Source: Roseibium aestuarii (GTDB taxonomy: Bacteria > Pseudomonadota > Alphaproteobacteria > Rhizobiales > Stappiaceae). Taken from it: a stretch of 64,000 nucleotides of DNA. Of this stretch, positions 55,976-64,000 are shown piece after piece; positions within the stretch are counted from its first letter, which is position 1; the number at the start of each line of letters is the position of its first letter. The DNA lies in assembly GCF_008477545.1 (NCBI RefSeq), contig NZ_VORA01000001.1:1-64000 (forward strand), written 5' to 3'. The notes below the pieces were generated by a model. It ran no database searches and was not told where the DNA came from. It was given only the letters and a program-made list of their open reading frames with translations. The position numbers were made by a program, and so were the translations under genes.

Positions 55976-57172
55976 ATGATCCCCTCTGCCGCCATTCTTC
56001 TCGCGCTGCTCGTCACCGGGGCGCTTCTCCTGCGACCCGGCTTGAGGGAATGGCGGTATTGGCGGGCCATGGTGACACCGCTCGCCTCCATCATCGGCAG
56101 CGGGTTCCTCGTGCTCGGCCCCATTCTCATGCATGCCTACGGGGCCTGGGCCCCGGCGGTGATGCTGGGGCTCTGCGCCGGGGCCTATCTCTTCGGCGCG
56201 GCGATCCGCTTCAACATTGCCGAGCGGGAGGACGGACAGATGCGCGGTGTCCTGCTCACCGGGCTCGAGGAGATCTCGTCCTGGGCGCTGGCCTTCGCCT
56301 ATTTCGTTTCGGTCGCTTATTACCTCAATCTGTTCGGCGCCTTCGGCCTCGATCTCCTGCCCTTCGAGGGAGACCTCTGGCCGAGAGTGCTGACAACCGT
56401 CGTCCTGCTGATCATCATCGTCGTCGGTTCGACTTTCGGCTTCCGTTCGCTCGAGCATCTGGAATATGGCAGCGTCACCGTGAAGCTTGCCATCATCGCC
56501 GGGCTTCTCGTGGGGCTCGCCGGTTTTGCGGCAGGCAAGGCCCTCGGCGGCGGTCTGATCCTGGATCCGCCGACAGAGGCGGGATGGGCCGCGCTGACCC
56601 TGGCTTTCGGTCTTCTGATCACCGTGCAGGGTTTCGAGACCTCGCGCTATCTGGGCTCCGAATACGATGCCGGCCTGCGCATCCGCTCCATGCGCGGGGC
56701 TCAGCTTCTCTCCACGGCCATCTATCTCGTCTATATCGTGCTGATTGCCTATGTCTTCCCGGCGGCGGACCTGAGCCTGAGCGAGACGGCCATCATCGAT
56801 CTCATGCGCCGGGTCTCCCCCATCCTGCCGGTGATGCTGGTTGCGGCCGCGCTTGCGGCCCAGTTCAGTGCGGCAATCGCGGACACGGGCGGGTCCGGCG
56901 GGTTGATCATGGAGGCAAGTGGCGGTCGCCTGTCGGAGCGCATGGCCTATTTCGTGCTGGGCGCCGTGGCCCTGACGCTCACCTGGACCGCCGACGTGTT
57001 CCAGATCATCACCTATGCCTCCCGGGCCTTTGCCGCCTATTACCTGCTGCAATCGGCGATCGCCATGGTGCTGGCGGCCCGGCGCGGACGGCCAGCTCTG
57101 GCGCTTGGCTTTGCTGTCCTCACCGTGCTGGCCGGCGCCGTCGTGATCTTCGGGCAGTCGGTGGCGGCGTGA
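55976..57172 (+). CDS. Polytopic membrane protein, APC-like permease
   Basis: 398 residues with about ten to eleven hydrophobic segments (for example LASIIGSGFLVLGPILMHAYG, VLTTVVLLIIIVVGSTFG, LAIIAGLLVGLAGFAAG, VQGFETSRYLGSEYD). The pattern GSGF near the start and GFETSRYLG later suggest an amino-acid/cation symporter of the APC superfamily, but I cannot assign a substrate. The ATG at 55976 begins just before the first helix. Confidence 0.7.
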   Translation: MIPSAAILLALLVTGALLLRPGLREWRYWRAMVTPLASIIGSGFLVLGPILMHAYGAWAPAVMLGLCAGAYLFGAAIRFNIAEREDGQMRGVLLTGLEEISSWALAFAYFVSVAYYLNLFGAFGLDLLPFEGDLWPRVLTTVVLLIIIVVGSTFGFRSLEHLEYGSVTVKLAIIAGLLVGLAGFAAGKALGGGLILDPPTEAGWAALTLAFGLLITVQGFETSRYLGSEYDAGLRIRSMRGAQLLSTAIYLVYIVLIAYVFPAADLSLSETAIIDLMRRVSPILPVMLVAAALAAQFSAAIADTGGSGGLIMEASGGRLSERMAYFVLGAVALTLTWTADVFQIITYASRAFAAYYLLQSAIAMVLAARRGRPALALGFAVLTVLAGAVVIFGQSVAA

Positions 57173-57297
57173 GCTTCCGCACGGCTCGAGGAGAAAGCCG
57201 CCCCTGCACCCTTGCCCCCGGGCGGCACAGAGGCTAGAACGCGCGCCCCGGTTCCGGTCCACCCTGACGCTCTGTCCCAATCCTCACGAGGTTTCCC

Positions 57298-58587
57298 ATG
57301 CCCCGCGCCTTCGGTCTCGATTTCGGCACGTCCAACACGGTGCTGGCCGTCAGCGAAGGCGAGCGCGCGGTGGAGCGGGTGCGTTTCGGCGCGGGCGACG
57401 ACGTGCACGAGGGCATCGCTTCCATCCTCAGCTTCCTGCGGCCGGATCCCGGTCAGGAGCCACTGGCTGAGGTCGGTCCCTGGGCCATCCGCCAGTTCAT
57501 CGAGCATATGGGCGACGTGCGCTTCATCCAGTCGCTGAAGAGCTTCGTGGCCAGCGGCCAGTTCAAGGGCACCGGTGTCTATGGCCGCCGTTTCGATTTC
57601 GAAGGCCTGATGCACACACTGCTCGAGACGGCCTTCAAGCGCACGGACATCCAGGGGGATCTGGCGGGCGCGCGCATCGTCGTCGGCCGCCCGGTGATCT
57701 TTGCCGGCGGCGCGCCGGACGAGACCCTGGCCATGGACCGTTACCGCCGGGCACTCGAAGGATTCGGCTTCTCGGAAGTGCTCTTCGTCTATGAGCCGGT
57801 TGCGGCCGCCTTCTCCTTTGCCCAGCGGCTGGAACAGGACGCAACCGTTCTGGTCGCCGACTTCGGCGGCGGCACCAGCGACTATTCGCTCATGCGCTTT
57901 TCCCGCGCTGCCGGTGTGCTCCATGCCGAGCCGATCAGCCGCGGCGGTGTCGGCATCGCCGGTGACACCTTTGATTACCGCATCATCGACAAGGTGGTTC
58001 TGCCGGAGCTCGGCAAGGGCAGCTACTACGCCAGCATGGGCAAGTCGCTGGAAGTGCCGCCGAACCTCTTCGCCAATTTCGCCCGCTGGCACCAGCTCTC
58101 CTTCTTCAAGGCCTCCCAGGATTTTGCCGAGCTGAAGAAGCTCGCGCGCTATTGCGAGGACGAGGACAAGATCGAGCTCTTCATCGAGCTGGTCGAGGAA
58201 GATCAGGGTTATCCGCTCTACAAGGCCGTGTCCGAGGTCAAGGCGAAGCTCTCTTCCGAGGAGGCGGCCGAGCTGCGCTTTGCGCCCATCGGCCGCGACT
58301 TCGGCGTGACCGTGCGCCGCGCCGACTTCGACAGCTGGATCGCCGAGGATCTGGAGCGGATGAACCGGGCGCTGGACGAGACGATCGAACGGGCGGGCAT
58401 CGACGAGAGCGAAATCGACCGGGTCTTCCTCACCGGCGGCACGTCCTTTGTTCCGGCTCTGCGGGCGATGTTCGCGCAACGCTTCGGCGCCGACAGACTG
58501 ACGGGTGGCGAGGAGCTCTCTTCCATCGCCAACGGCCTGGCGCTCATCGGGGCGCGTGAAGATGCCCATCGCTGGGTGGCGGGCTGA
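57298..58587 (+). CDS. YegD-like Hsp70-family protein
   Basis: 429 residues: only the actin-like ATPase domain of Hsp70 (FGLDFGTSNTVLAV, VYEPVAAAFSFAQ, LVADFGGGTSDYSLM, DRVFLTGGTSFVPALR), with no classical substrate-binding domain. YegD-type proteins are thought to be chaperone-like, with no well-defined client. Intact; transcribed alone. Confidence 0.88.
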   Translation: MPRAFGLDFGTSNTVLAVSEGERAVERVRFGAGDDVHEGIASILSFLRPDPGQEPLAEVGPWAIRQFIEHMGDVRFIQSLKSFVASGQFKGTGVYGRRFDFEGLMHTLLETAFKRTDIQGDLAGARIVVGRPVIFAGGAPDETLAMDRYRRALEGFGFSEVLFVYEPVAAAFSFAQRLEQDATVLVADFGGGTSDYSLMRFSRAAGVLHAEPISRGGVGIAGDTFDYRIIDKVVLPELGKGSYYASMGKSLEVPPNLFANFARWHQLSFFKASQDFAELKKLARYCEDEDKIELFIELVEEDQGYPLYKAVSEVKAKLSSEEAAELRFAPIGRDFGVTVRRADFDSWIAEDLERMNRALDETIERAGIDESEIDRVFLTGGTSFVPALRAMFAQRFGADRLTGGEELSSIANGLALIGAREDAHRWVAG

Positions 58588-58700
58588 GGCCACAGGTCGC
58601 AGGGGGCGCCAAGCGCTTGCGAGGGTGTCGACGCTCCCGTGATTTGCCGCTAGGCTTTGCCGAAACGTCTGCGCCGCGAGACGCATAAGGAGGAAGTCCC

Positions 58701-59219
58701 ATGCAGAGCCATCTGGTCTTTACCGTTATCTCGAAGGATCGCCCCGGTCTGGTGGATCGCCTGGCGGATGCCATTGCGTCGGCCGGGGGCAACTGGGTGG
58801 AAAGCTCCATGGCGCGTCTGGGAGGCGAGTTCGCCGGGATCGTCAGCGTCGATATCGACACCGCCAGCCTTGCGGATCTGGAGGCCCGCTTTGCGGCTCT
58901 GGAAGGCGAGGGCTTTTCCATCTCCCGCCGCTCCGGCGACCGCCGTGCGGCCGAGCCGGAAGGCAAGCTCGCCCATATCGATCTGGTCTCCCAGGACCAC
59001 CCGGGCATCCTGCGCAAGGTGACGAGGGTGCTTGCCGACCATCAAGTGAGCATCGAGCTTCTGGAAACCGCCGTGGTTCCCGGCTCCATGTCGGGGGAAT
59101 CGCTCTTCAAGGCGACGGCCGACCTGCGCCTGCCCGTCGGCCTCTCCCAGGCGACCCTCGCCGAGGCCCTGCAGGCCACCGCCGCGGACATGATGGCCGA
59201 CATCAATCTGATCGACTGA
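58701..59219 (+). CDS. Glycine cleavage system regulator-like ACT protein
   Basis: 172 residues made of two ACT domains (LVFTVISKDRPGLVDRLADAI; HIDLVSQDHPGILRKVTRVL), the layout of GcvR. GcvR controls the GcvA activator in enterobacteria; here it may sense an amino acid. No gcv genes are nearby. AAGGAGGAAG gives a strong ribosome-binding site. Confidence 0.85.
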   Translation: MQSHLVFTVISKDRPGLVDRLADAIASAGGNWVESSMARLGGEFAGIVSVDIDTASLADLEARFAALEGEGFSISRRSGDRRAAEPEGKLAHIDLVSQDHPGILRKVTRVLADHQVSIELLETAVVPGSMSGESLFKATADLRLPVGLSQATLAEALQATAADMMADINLID

Positions 59220-59229
59220 GAGCGGCGTT

Positions 59230-60114
59230 TCACAACTTCAGGCGGGTGTCGCTCGGGCACTCGCCGAACTGCCGCTTGAACGCCGCCGAAAAGCCGCCGA
59301 TCCGGGAATAGCCCGCGAGCGTCGCGGCCTCGGACACGGAAATGCCGTCGCGCAGCAAGGCCTCGCGGGCTCGGAACAGCCTGGCCTGGCGCACGTAGTC
59401 GAACACCGTTTCCCCGAACTGATCACGGAACTTGCGCTGCAGCGACCGCACGCTCGTGCCCGTGTCCCGGGCCACGCGGCTGATGTTCAGATCATCGTCC
59501 AGATGGGCGAGCAGATAATCCCGCACCCGTTCCATCTGTCCCTGCTGGCCGAGGGTCGTATCGGCCACAGGCTTGTGAGCCTGCGAGATCCGCTGGCAGA
59601 CCAGCATCAGGATGTCGAGACCGCGCGCCGAGAGATAGAGCTCGCGCATCTCGCCTTCCAGCCATGACGGCGGGGACTGGATCTGCTTGCACAGGCCCAG
59701 AACCTCCGGACCGGGCTCCCAGAGCAGATGGTTCAGATGGCCGGAGAGGAAATGCGTTACCTCACGGTGGCAGGCCGTCTGGTCGATCCGCAGTTCCTCC
59801 ATCCAGGAAATCGGCGAGGTGAGCGAGATCTTGCGCAGGGGCTGGCTGCTGCCGCGCAGCAGACGGATGTCCGTTTCCCGGGTCAGCACGAAGGTCAGGG
59901 CCTTGGGGCGCAGGGTCTCTCCATGACCCGCATCCACATGAAAGAACGTGCCGTCCAGCCAGAAGCTCTGCTCCCCCTCCAGGAAGATGAAGGTCTGGAA
60001 CTTGGTCTGAACCCGCGCGCATTTCACCGTGCTGATGCTGGTGGTTTGCCAGCTCTTGCAGTCGACTTCGACCAGCTTGCGGGTTCTGGGGGCAGCGGCA
60101 TCAAGGGCGGTCAT
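59230..60114 (-). CDS. AraC-family transcriptional regulator
   Basis: 294 residues: a ligand-binding N-terminal region and a C-terminal double HTH of the AraC/XylS type (NISRVARDTGTSVRSLQRKFRDQFG; SVSEAATLAGYSRIGGFSAAFKRQFGECP). It is divergent from the TonB-dependent receptor, as in PchR-type siderophore regulators that respond to the imported siderophore. Its stop is 11 bases from that of the ACT gene. Confidence 0.9.
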   Translation of the reverse strand: MTALDAAAPRTRKLVEVDCKSWQTTSISTVKCARVQTKFQTFIFLEGEQSFWLDGTFFHVDAGHGETLRPKALTFVLTRETDIRLLRGSSQPLRKISLTSPISWMEELRIDQTACHREVTHFLSGHLNHLLWEPGPEVLGLCKQIQSPPSWLEGEMRELYLSARGLDILMLVCQRISQAHKPVADTTLGQQGQMERVRDYLLAHLDDDLNISRVARDTGTSVRSLQRKFRDQFGETVFDYVRQARLFRAREALLRDGISVSEAATLAGYSRIGGFSAAFKRQFGECPSDTRLKL

Positions 60115-60227
60115 CGGGATCGGACTTTCGGGTTGCCGTCAGGGGGCGATTGGCGTGGGCAGCGCAATCTTTGGCGCTTGCTCGTAAATCGCCCGGTGGA
60201 CAGGTCACGGTGCAGTTTTTAAATAGC

Positions 60228-60242
60228 TGAGTTTATAAGTCA
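60228..60242 (+). promoter_or_regulatory. RirA-type iron-responsive operator
   Basis: TGA-GTTTATAAG-TCA fits the IRO consensus TGA-N9-TCA bound by RirA in Hyphomicrobiales. It lies 66 bases before the receptor gene, in the AraC-receptor divergent region. Confidence 0.6.
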
Positions 60243-60307
60243 AGTTTTACGGAAGCCGTCCGTATCGCACTTGGCAGCATTTCTAAGGACATGGGGAACC
60301 AAGCGAA

Positions 60308-62449
60308 ATGATCCGTCCCGCACGAGCGATGATCGCTGCGCAACTGGCCGCAACCGTCAGCCTTCTGGCTCTGACCTCCGCCCAGGCTCAATCGGCCGCA
60401 ACCACCGAACTGGAGCAGGTCACCGTCCAGGCGACGACCGAAAAGGGCGATGGCCCGGTGGAAGGCTATATTGCCGAGCGCAGCGTTTCGGGCACCAAGA
60501 CGGACACCCCGCTGATCGAGACGCCCCAGAGCATTTCCGTGGTCCCGAAGGATCAGATCGAGGATCAGGGGGCCACGAGCGTTTCCGAGGCCCTGCGCTA
60601 CACTCCGGGTGTGGCGGCCGAATACCGCGGCAGCTCGAACTTCCACGACGAGATGTATATTCGCGGCTTCGGCTATGTTCCGCGCTATGTGAACGGTCTG
60701 GAGTTCGGCTGGAGCTCGCTCGGCAAGATCAATCCCTACCTGCTGGAACGGGTCGAGGTGCTCAAGGGCCCGGCGTCCATCCTTTACGGTCAGGCCAATC
60801 CGGGCGGGATCGTCAACCTGACCACCAAGAAGCCCACCGGCGAGACGGCGCGTGAGGCCGAGATCACCGTTGGCACCAACAACCAGGTGGGCGTCGGCTT
60901 CGACATCCAGGGCGTCTTCGATCCGGCAGCCGTGTGGAGCTATCGTCTGGTCGGTCAGGCCGATCGTGCGGACCTTGTGGAAGATGGTCTCATCGAGCAG
61001 GGCGGCGTGATCGCCCCGAGCCTGCGCTGGGCCCCGGATGCAGACACGGCCCTGACGCTGGTGTCCTTCTATTCCCATGAGCCGGACGCGGGCTATCGCA
61101 ACTTCCGCGAGGCAGCGGGCACACTTTATGCCACCTCCTACGGCTACATCCCGGACGATTTCCTGGTCGGCGACAAGGACTATGACGAGTATCGCCGGAC
61201 CCAGGCGCAGATCGGCTATGACTTCGAGCACCGCATCAACGAGACCTTCAAGGTCCGTCAGAATGTCGCCTACAACATCATCGACACCTATCATCAGACC
61301 CTGACCTGGGGCGCGCTGCAGGCCGATGAGGAGACCATCACCCGCACGGCCAGCGGTGGTTCGACCGACCTGAACCAGTTCGTCGTCGACAACCAGCTCC
61401 AGAGCGAGTTCGACACGGGTCCCCTCGCGCATACGCTGCTGAGCGGTGTCGACTTCAAGCACTCCATGCGGAACTACCAGTGGGGCTATGACTTCACGAC
61501 CAGCTCCCAGAACTGGCTGAACCCGACCTATGGCACCGGAGAGGTCTTCGAGCTGAATGACCGGGTGTCCGATTATGTCACCACGGCCTGGCAGAGCGGT
61601 CTCTACCTTCAGGATCAGGTCAAGTTCGGCAAGCTGAACGTCCAGCTCGGCGCCCGCTATGACTATGCCAGCACCGAGATCGACAACGCCACCTCCAGCG
61701 ACGCCTCCTATTCCGACAGCGCCTTCACCTGGCGCGCCGGGGCGATCTACAACTTCGACAGCGGCATTTCGCCCTATGTCAGCTACTCGACCTCCTTCGA
61801 TCCCTCCCTCAGCGTCGACCACAACGGTCTGCCGCTGGATCCGGAAACGGCCCAGCAGTGGGAAGCCGGCGTGAAGTTCGAGACGGCCGATCAGCGGTTC
61901 ATGGTCAATGCGGCCCTGTTCCATATCCTGCAGCAGAACAAGTCCTCCACCGACCCGAGCACCAACGAGATCTTCCAGACCGGCGAACAGCGGTCCCAGG
62001 GTTTCGAGGTGGAAGGCCGTGCGAAGGTGACCGACAGCTTCTCGCTGATTGCCTCCTACACCTTCGTGGATGCCGAGATCACCGAGGACGAGGATGCCTC
62101 CAAGGTTGGCCTGACGCCCGATCGGCTGCCGGAACAGCAGGCCTCTATCTGGGGCAAGTACGAGTTCCTCGATGGGCCGCTCGATGGTCTGGCGCTGGGT
62201 CTCGGCGTTCGCCACATCGGCGAGAGCACCGACCGCACCAACACGCTGACCGTTCCGTCCGTGACGCTTCTGGATGCCATGGCAGCCTATGACTTCGGCG
62301 GAGCCTCCGCCAAGCTGGATGGCGTCAAGCTGCAGCTCAATGCGACCAATCTTCTGGATGAACGCTACACCGCGAGCTGCGCGTCTAAATATGCCTGCTG
62401 GTCCGGCGCCGGTCGCACGCTCACCGCTCAGCTGAAGTACACCTGGTAA
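60308..62449 (+). CDS. TonB-dependent siderophore receptor
   Basis: 713 residues. Signal peptide (LAATVSLLALTSAQA), then a TonB-box-like LEQVTVQA, plug domain (IETPQSISVVPKDQIEDQG, VEVLKGPASILYGQANPGG) and a 22-strand barrel ending in LTAQLKYTW. The Cys pair near the end (SCASKYACWSGAGRTL) is typical of ferrichrome/FhuA-type receptors, so a hydroxamate siderophore is a fair guess. A RirA box and an AraC regulator sit upstream and an esterase follows. Confidence 0.94.
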   Translation: MIRPARAMIAAQLAATVSLLALTSAQAQSAATTELEQVTVQATTEKGDGPVEGYIAERSVSGTKTDTPLIETPQSISVVPKDQIEDQGATSVSEALRYTPGVAAEYRGSSNFHDEMYIRGFGYVPRYVNGLEFGWSSLGKINPYLLERVEVLKGPASILYGQANPGGIVNLTTKKPTGETAREAEITVGTNNQVGVGFDIQGVFDPAAVWSYRLVGQADRADLVEDGLIEQGGVIAPSLRWAPDADTALTLVSFYSHEPDAGYRNFREAAGTLYATSYGYIPDDFLVGDKDYDEYRRTQAQIGYDFEHRINETFKVRQNVAYNIIDTYHQTLTWGALQADEETITRTASGGSTDLNQFVVDNQLQSEFDTGPLAHTLLSGVDFKHSMRNYQWGYDFTTSSQNWLNPTYGTGEVFELNDRVSDYVTTAWQSGLYLQDQVKFGKLNVQLGARYDYASTEIDNATSSDASYSDSAFTWRAGAIYNFDSGISPYVSYSTSFDPSLSVDHNGLPLDPETAQQWEAGVKFETADQRFMVNAALFHILQQNKSSTDPSTNEIFQTGEQRSQGFEVEGRAKVTDSFSLIASYTFVDAEITEDEDASKVGLTPDRLPEQQASIWGKYEFLDGPLDGLALGLGVRHIGESTDRTNTLTVPSVTLLDAMAAYDFGGASAKLDGVKLQLNATNLLDERYTASCASKYACWSGAGRTLTAQLKYTW

Positions 62450-62460
62450 CCGGTGCGATC

Positions 62461-64000
62461 ATGAAGATGCTTATCCCGTCGCGAATCCTGATTGGCCTGG
62501 TGACGATCCTGGCCCTGCTTTCACCGGCACTGGCCGCACAGCAATCCGGGTCCGCGGCGGGGGAGGCCTCTGTCGCGATTCCCGCCAGCAAGGAAGACGT
62601 CATCGTGACCGATCGCCTGACGGATGGTCAGGAAGGGGCCCGATGGGGTCTCGCTCCGACGGGGAGGGAAACCGCAGAGCTGGTTCTGGATCTCGAACCG
62701 GGGTCCTATCTCTTTGCCTCCTTTCCGGTCACCACCGCATCCCTGACCCTCGACCTGGAGGCTCCTGACGGGGCCTTCCTGCGTCGCCTGCTTCAGCCGG
62801 GCGACGCGCGGGGCGATTTCAACCTCGTGATCGGCTCCCGTGGCGAGCGCCTTGTCGCCCGCTTTCGCGGCGGGCCGTCCGATGCCGCTCAGGCAGGGCC
62901 ACTGGTCCTGACATTCGACAGGCTGGTCGCGCCTTCCGACCTTCACGCCCGGGCCGATACGTCTCCGGTGGACAGCCCGCGCCTCCGCGCTCTGGTCGAG
63001 GGCCTTGCCACGGCGGAGGCGCCGCAGGCGCTGCTTCAGGCGTTCTGGGACGAGATGGCCGAGCAGGGGACGCCGCTGGTCGAACCGGCGGAGAACGGCA
63101 AGTCCCGGCTGACCTTCCTCTATCGCGGCGCGCGCAGCAACGTGCGCATTCTTGGGTCGCCCTCCGCCGATCATGACCTAATGCATCAGCTGCCCGGAAC
63201 GGACGTCTGGTATCGCACCTATCTGGTGCCCGACGACACCCGCCTGTCCTACCGGCTGGCGCCCGACATTCCCGATGTTCCCGGCACCTTCTGGGAGAAC
63301 CGGGTCGCGATCCTGGCAACCGCCCGTCGGGATCCGCTCAACAAGGCGCCCTGGCCAGCGGAGGCCCCCGATGCCTGGAGGCAGAAGTCCGTTGTGGAGC
63401 TGCCGCAGGCGCCCGCCCAGCCCTTCGTCTCCCGCCAGCCGGGAACGGCGGCCGGAACGGTGGAGACCGTCGACTTTACGAGCGTTTCCCTTGGCAACAC
63501 CCGGCAGGTGTCGCTTTATCGCCCCGCGGACTTCGACCCGCAGGATCCGGAGACGGTTCTTCTCGTTCTCTTCGACGGCGCCAGCTATCAGAGCGACGTG
63601 GATGTTCCGGCAATGCTGGACCAGATGCAGGCCGATGGCGTCATTCCGCAGACTGCGGCCATTCTCGTGTCAAATCCCGATGGCAAGGCCCGTTCGGCGG
63701 AACTCCCCGGCAGCGCCGACTTCTCGCAAGTCATGGCGCGCGAGATCGTGCCCTTCGGTCAGGAACGTCTGGGACTGGCGGTACCGGCCGCCCGCACCGT
63801 CCTCTCCGGATCGAGCTACGGCGGCCTGGCCTCCATGCGTCTTGCCCTCGATCACCCGGAGGTCTTCGGCAACGTGCTCTCGATGTCCGGATCCTTCTGG
63901 TGGTCGCCCGAGGGGACACCCGCGACGGATGCGGAATTCATCGCCCGGCGGGCGGTATCCGAACCCCGGAAGGATCTCCGCGTCTTTCTGACCGCAGGCC
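62461..64000 (+). CDS. Enterochelin-esterase-like hydrolase (runs past window end)
   Basis: The frame from the ATG at 62461 is open to the window edge, at least 513 residues. It has a signal peptide (LIGLVTILALLSPALAAQ), an N-terminal beta-rich region, and an alpha/beta hydrolase domain of the esterase D/Fes type (VLLVLFDGASYQSDV, nucleophile in LSGSSYGGLASM, SMSGSFWW). It probably opens a siderophore in the periplasm. Eleven bases after the receptor, so one operon. The C-terminus is not in the window. Confidence 0.88.
   Translation, partial: MKMLIPSRILIGLVTILALLSPALAAQQSGSAAGEASVAIPASKEDVIVTDRLTDGQEGARWGLAPTGRETAELVLDLEPGSYLFASFPVTTASLTLDLEAPDGAFLRRLLQPGDARGDFNLVIGSRGERLVARFRGGPSDAAQAGPLVLTFDRLVAPSDLHARADTSPVDSPRLRALVEGLATAEAPQALLQAFWDEMAEQGTPLVEPAENGKSRLTFLYRGARSNVRILGSPSADHDLMHQLPGTDVWYRTYLVPDDTRLSYRLAPDIPDVPGTFWENRVAILATARRDPLNKAPWPAEAPDAWRQKSVVELPQAPAQPFVSRQPGTAAGTVETVDFTSVSLGNTRQVSLYRPADFDPQDPETVLLVLFDGASYQSDVDVPAMLDQMQADGVIPQTAAILVSNPDGKARSAELPGSADFSQVMAREIVPFGQERLGLAVPAARTVLSGSSYGGLASMRLALDHPEVFGNVLSMSGSFWWSPEGTPATDAEFIARRAVSEPRKDLRVFLTAG

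Noticed and set aside
60233-62215. 660-aa minus-strand ORF
   Set aside because: Antisense of the TonB-dependent receptor in high-GC DNA; no family features.
63275-63991. 238-aa plus-strand ORF rich in Arg, Pro and Ser
   Set aside because: It is out of frame with the esterase, whose own frame starts at 62461 and stays open to the window edge.

Overview
The window looks like the chromosome of an alphaproteobacterium of the order Hyphomicrobiales. GC content is high, the obgE-proB-proA-nadD-rsfS-rlmH-envC-ctpA-rppH and lptC-lptA-lptB-rpoN-hpf-ptsN orders are typical of the group, the histidine kinase is of the HWE type, and a TGA-N9-TCA (RirA-like) iron box precedes a siderophore receptor. A Stappiaceae-like member is plausible, but genus cannot be fixed from the sequence alone.

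1-15.6 kb is accessory DNA ending at a tRNA-Ser(CGA) gene. It opens with a helix-turn-helix protein and a tightly overlapping serine-recombinase module (72-aa protein, DUF2924, large serine recombinase, 127-aa HTH protein). A graveyard follows: a frameshifted DUF3883 fragment, a broken IS21 istB cut by a truncated IS630 transposase, and a tRNA-3'-end-like scrap. Beyond it lies a phosphite cluster: a minus-strand operon ptxB-ptxC-ptxA (phosphite/phosphonate-type ABC importer) running directly into fdsB-fdsA (two-subunit NAD-linked molybdopterin formate-dehydrogenase-like enzyme), and on the plus strand ptxE (LysR) and ptxD (phosphite dehydrogenase, every catalytic residue at the same number as in the characterised enzyme). 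A degenerate IS5 sits between the two arms, and the same T-N11-A operator-like sequence stands in front of each arm. The link between phosphite oxidation and a formate-dehydrogenase-like enzyme that lacks the usual active-site Cys-His pair is the most interesting feature of the window.

15.6-43.2 kb is core genome: rplU-rpmA, three tandem GNAT acetyltransferases, obgE to rppH (GTPase, proline and NAD synthesis, ribosome factors, cell-wall factors, RNA pyrophosphohydrolase), queG, a glutathione transferase, uppP, a WYL regulator, a DUF1127 protein, an NDUFA9-like protein, two identical tRNA-Leu(CAG) genes inside a perfect 163-bp duplication, an HWE histidine kinase, a small RNase D, lptC-lptA-lptB, rpoN, hpf and ptsN.

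43.2-55.1 kb is a corrin-ring synthesis locus: cobK and cbiD on the minus strand, cobA and cobB on the plus strand, an RcnB-like periplasmic protein, then a minus-strand run of a DUF6732-like protein, cbiX (with a very His-rich tail), cobH, an unknown 102-aa ORF, cobL, cobI, a cbiG-cobJ fusion and cobM. The presence of CbiX, CbiD and CbiG makes this set look like the cobalt-early route. 

55.5-64 kb carries an AhpD-like protein, a permease, a YegD-like Hsp70, a GcvR-like ACT protein, and an iron-uptake set: AraC regulator, TonB-dependent siderophore receptor behind a RirA-type box, and an enterochelin-esterase-like protein that runs off the window.
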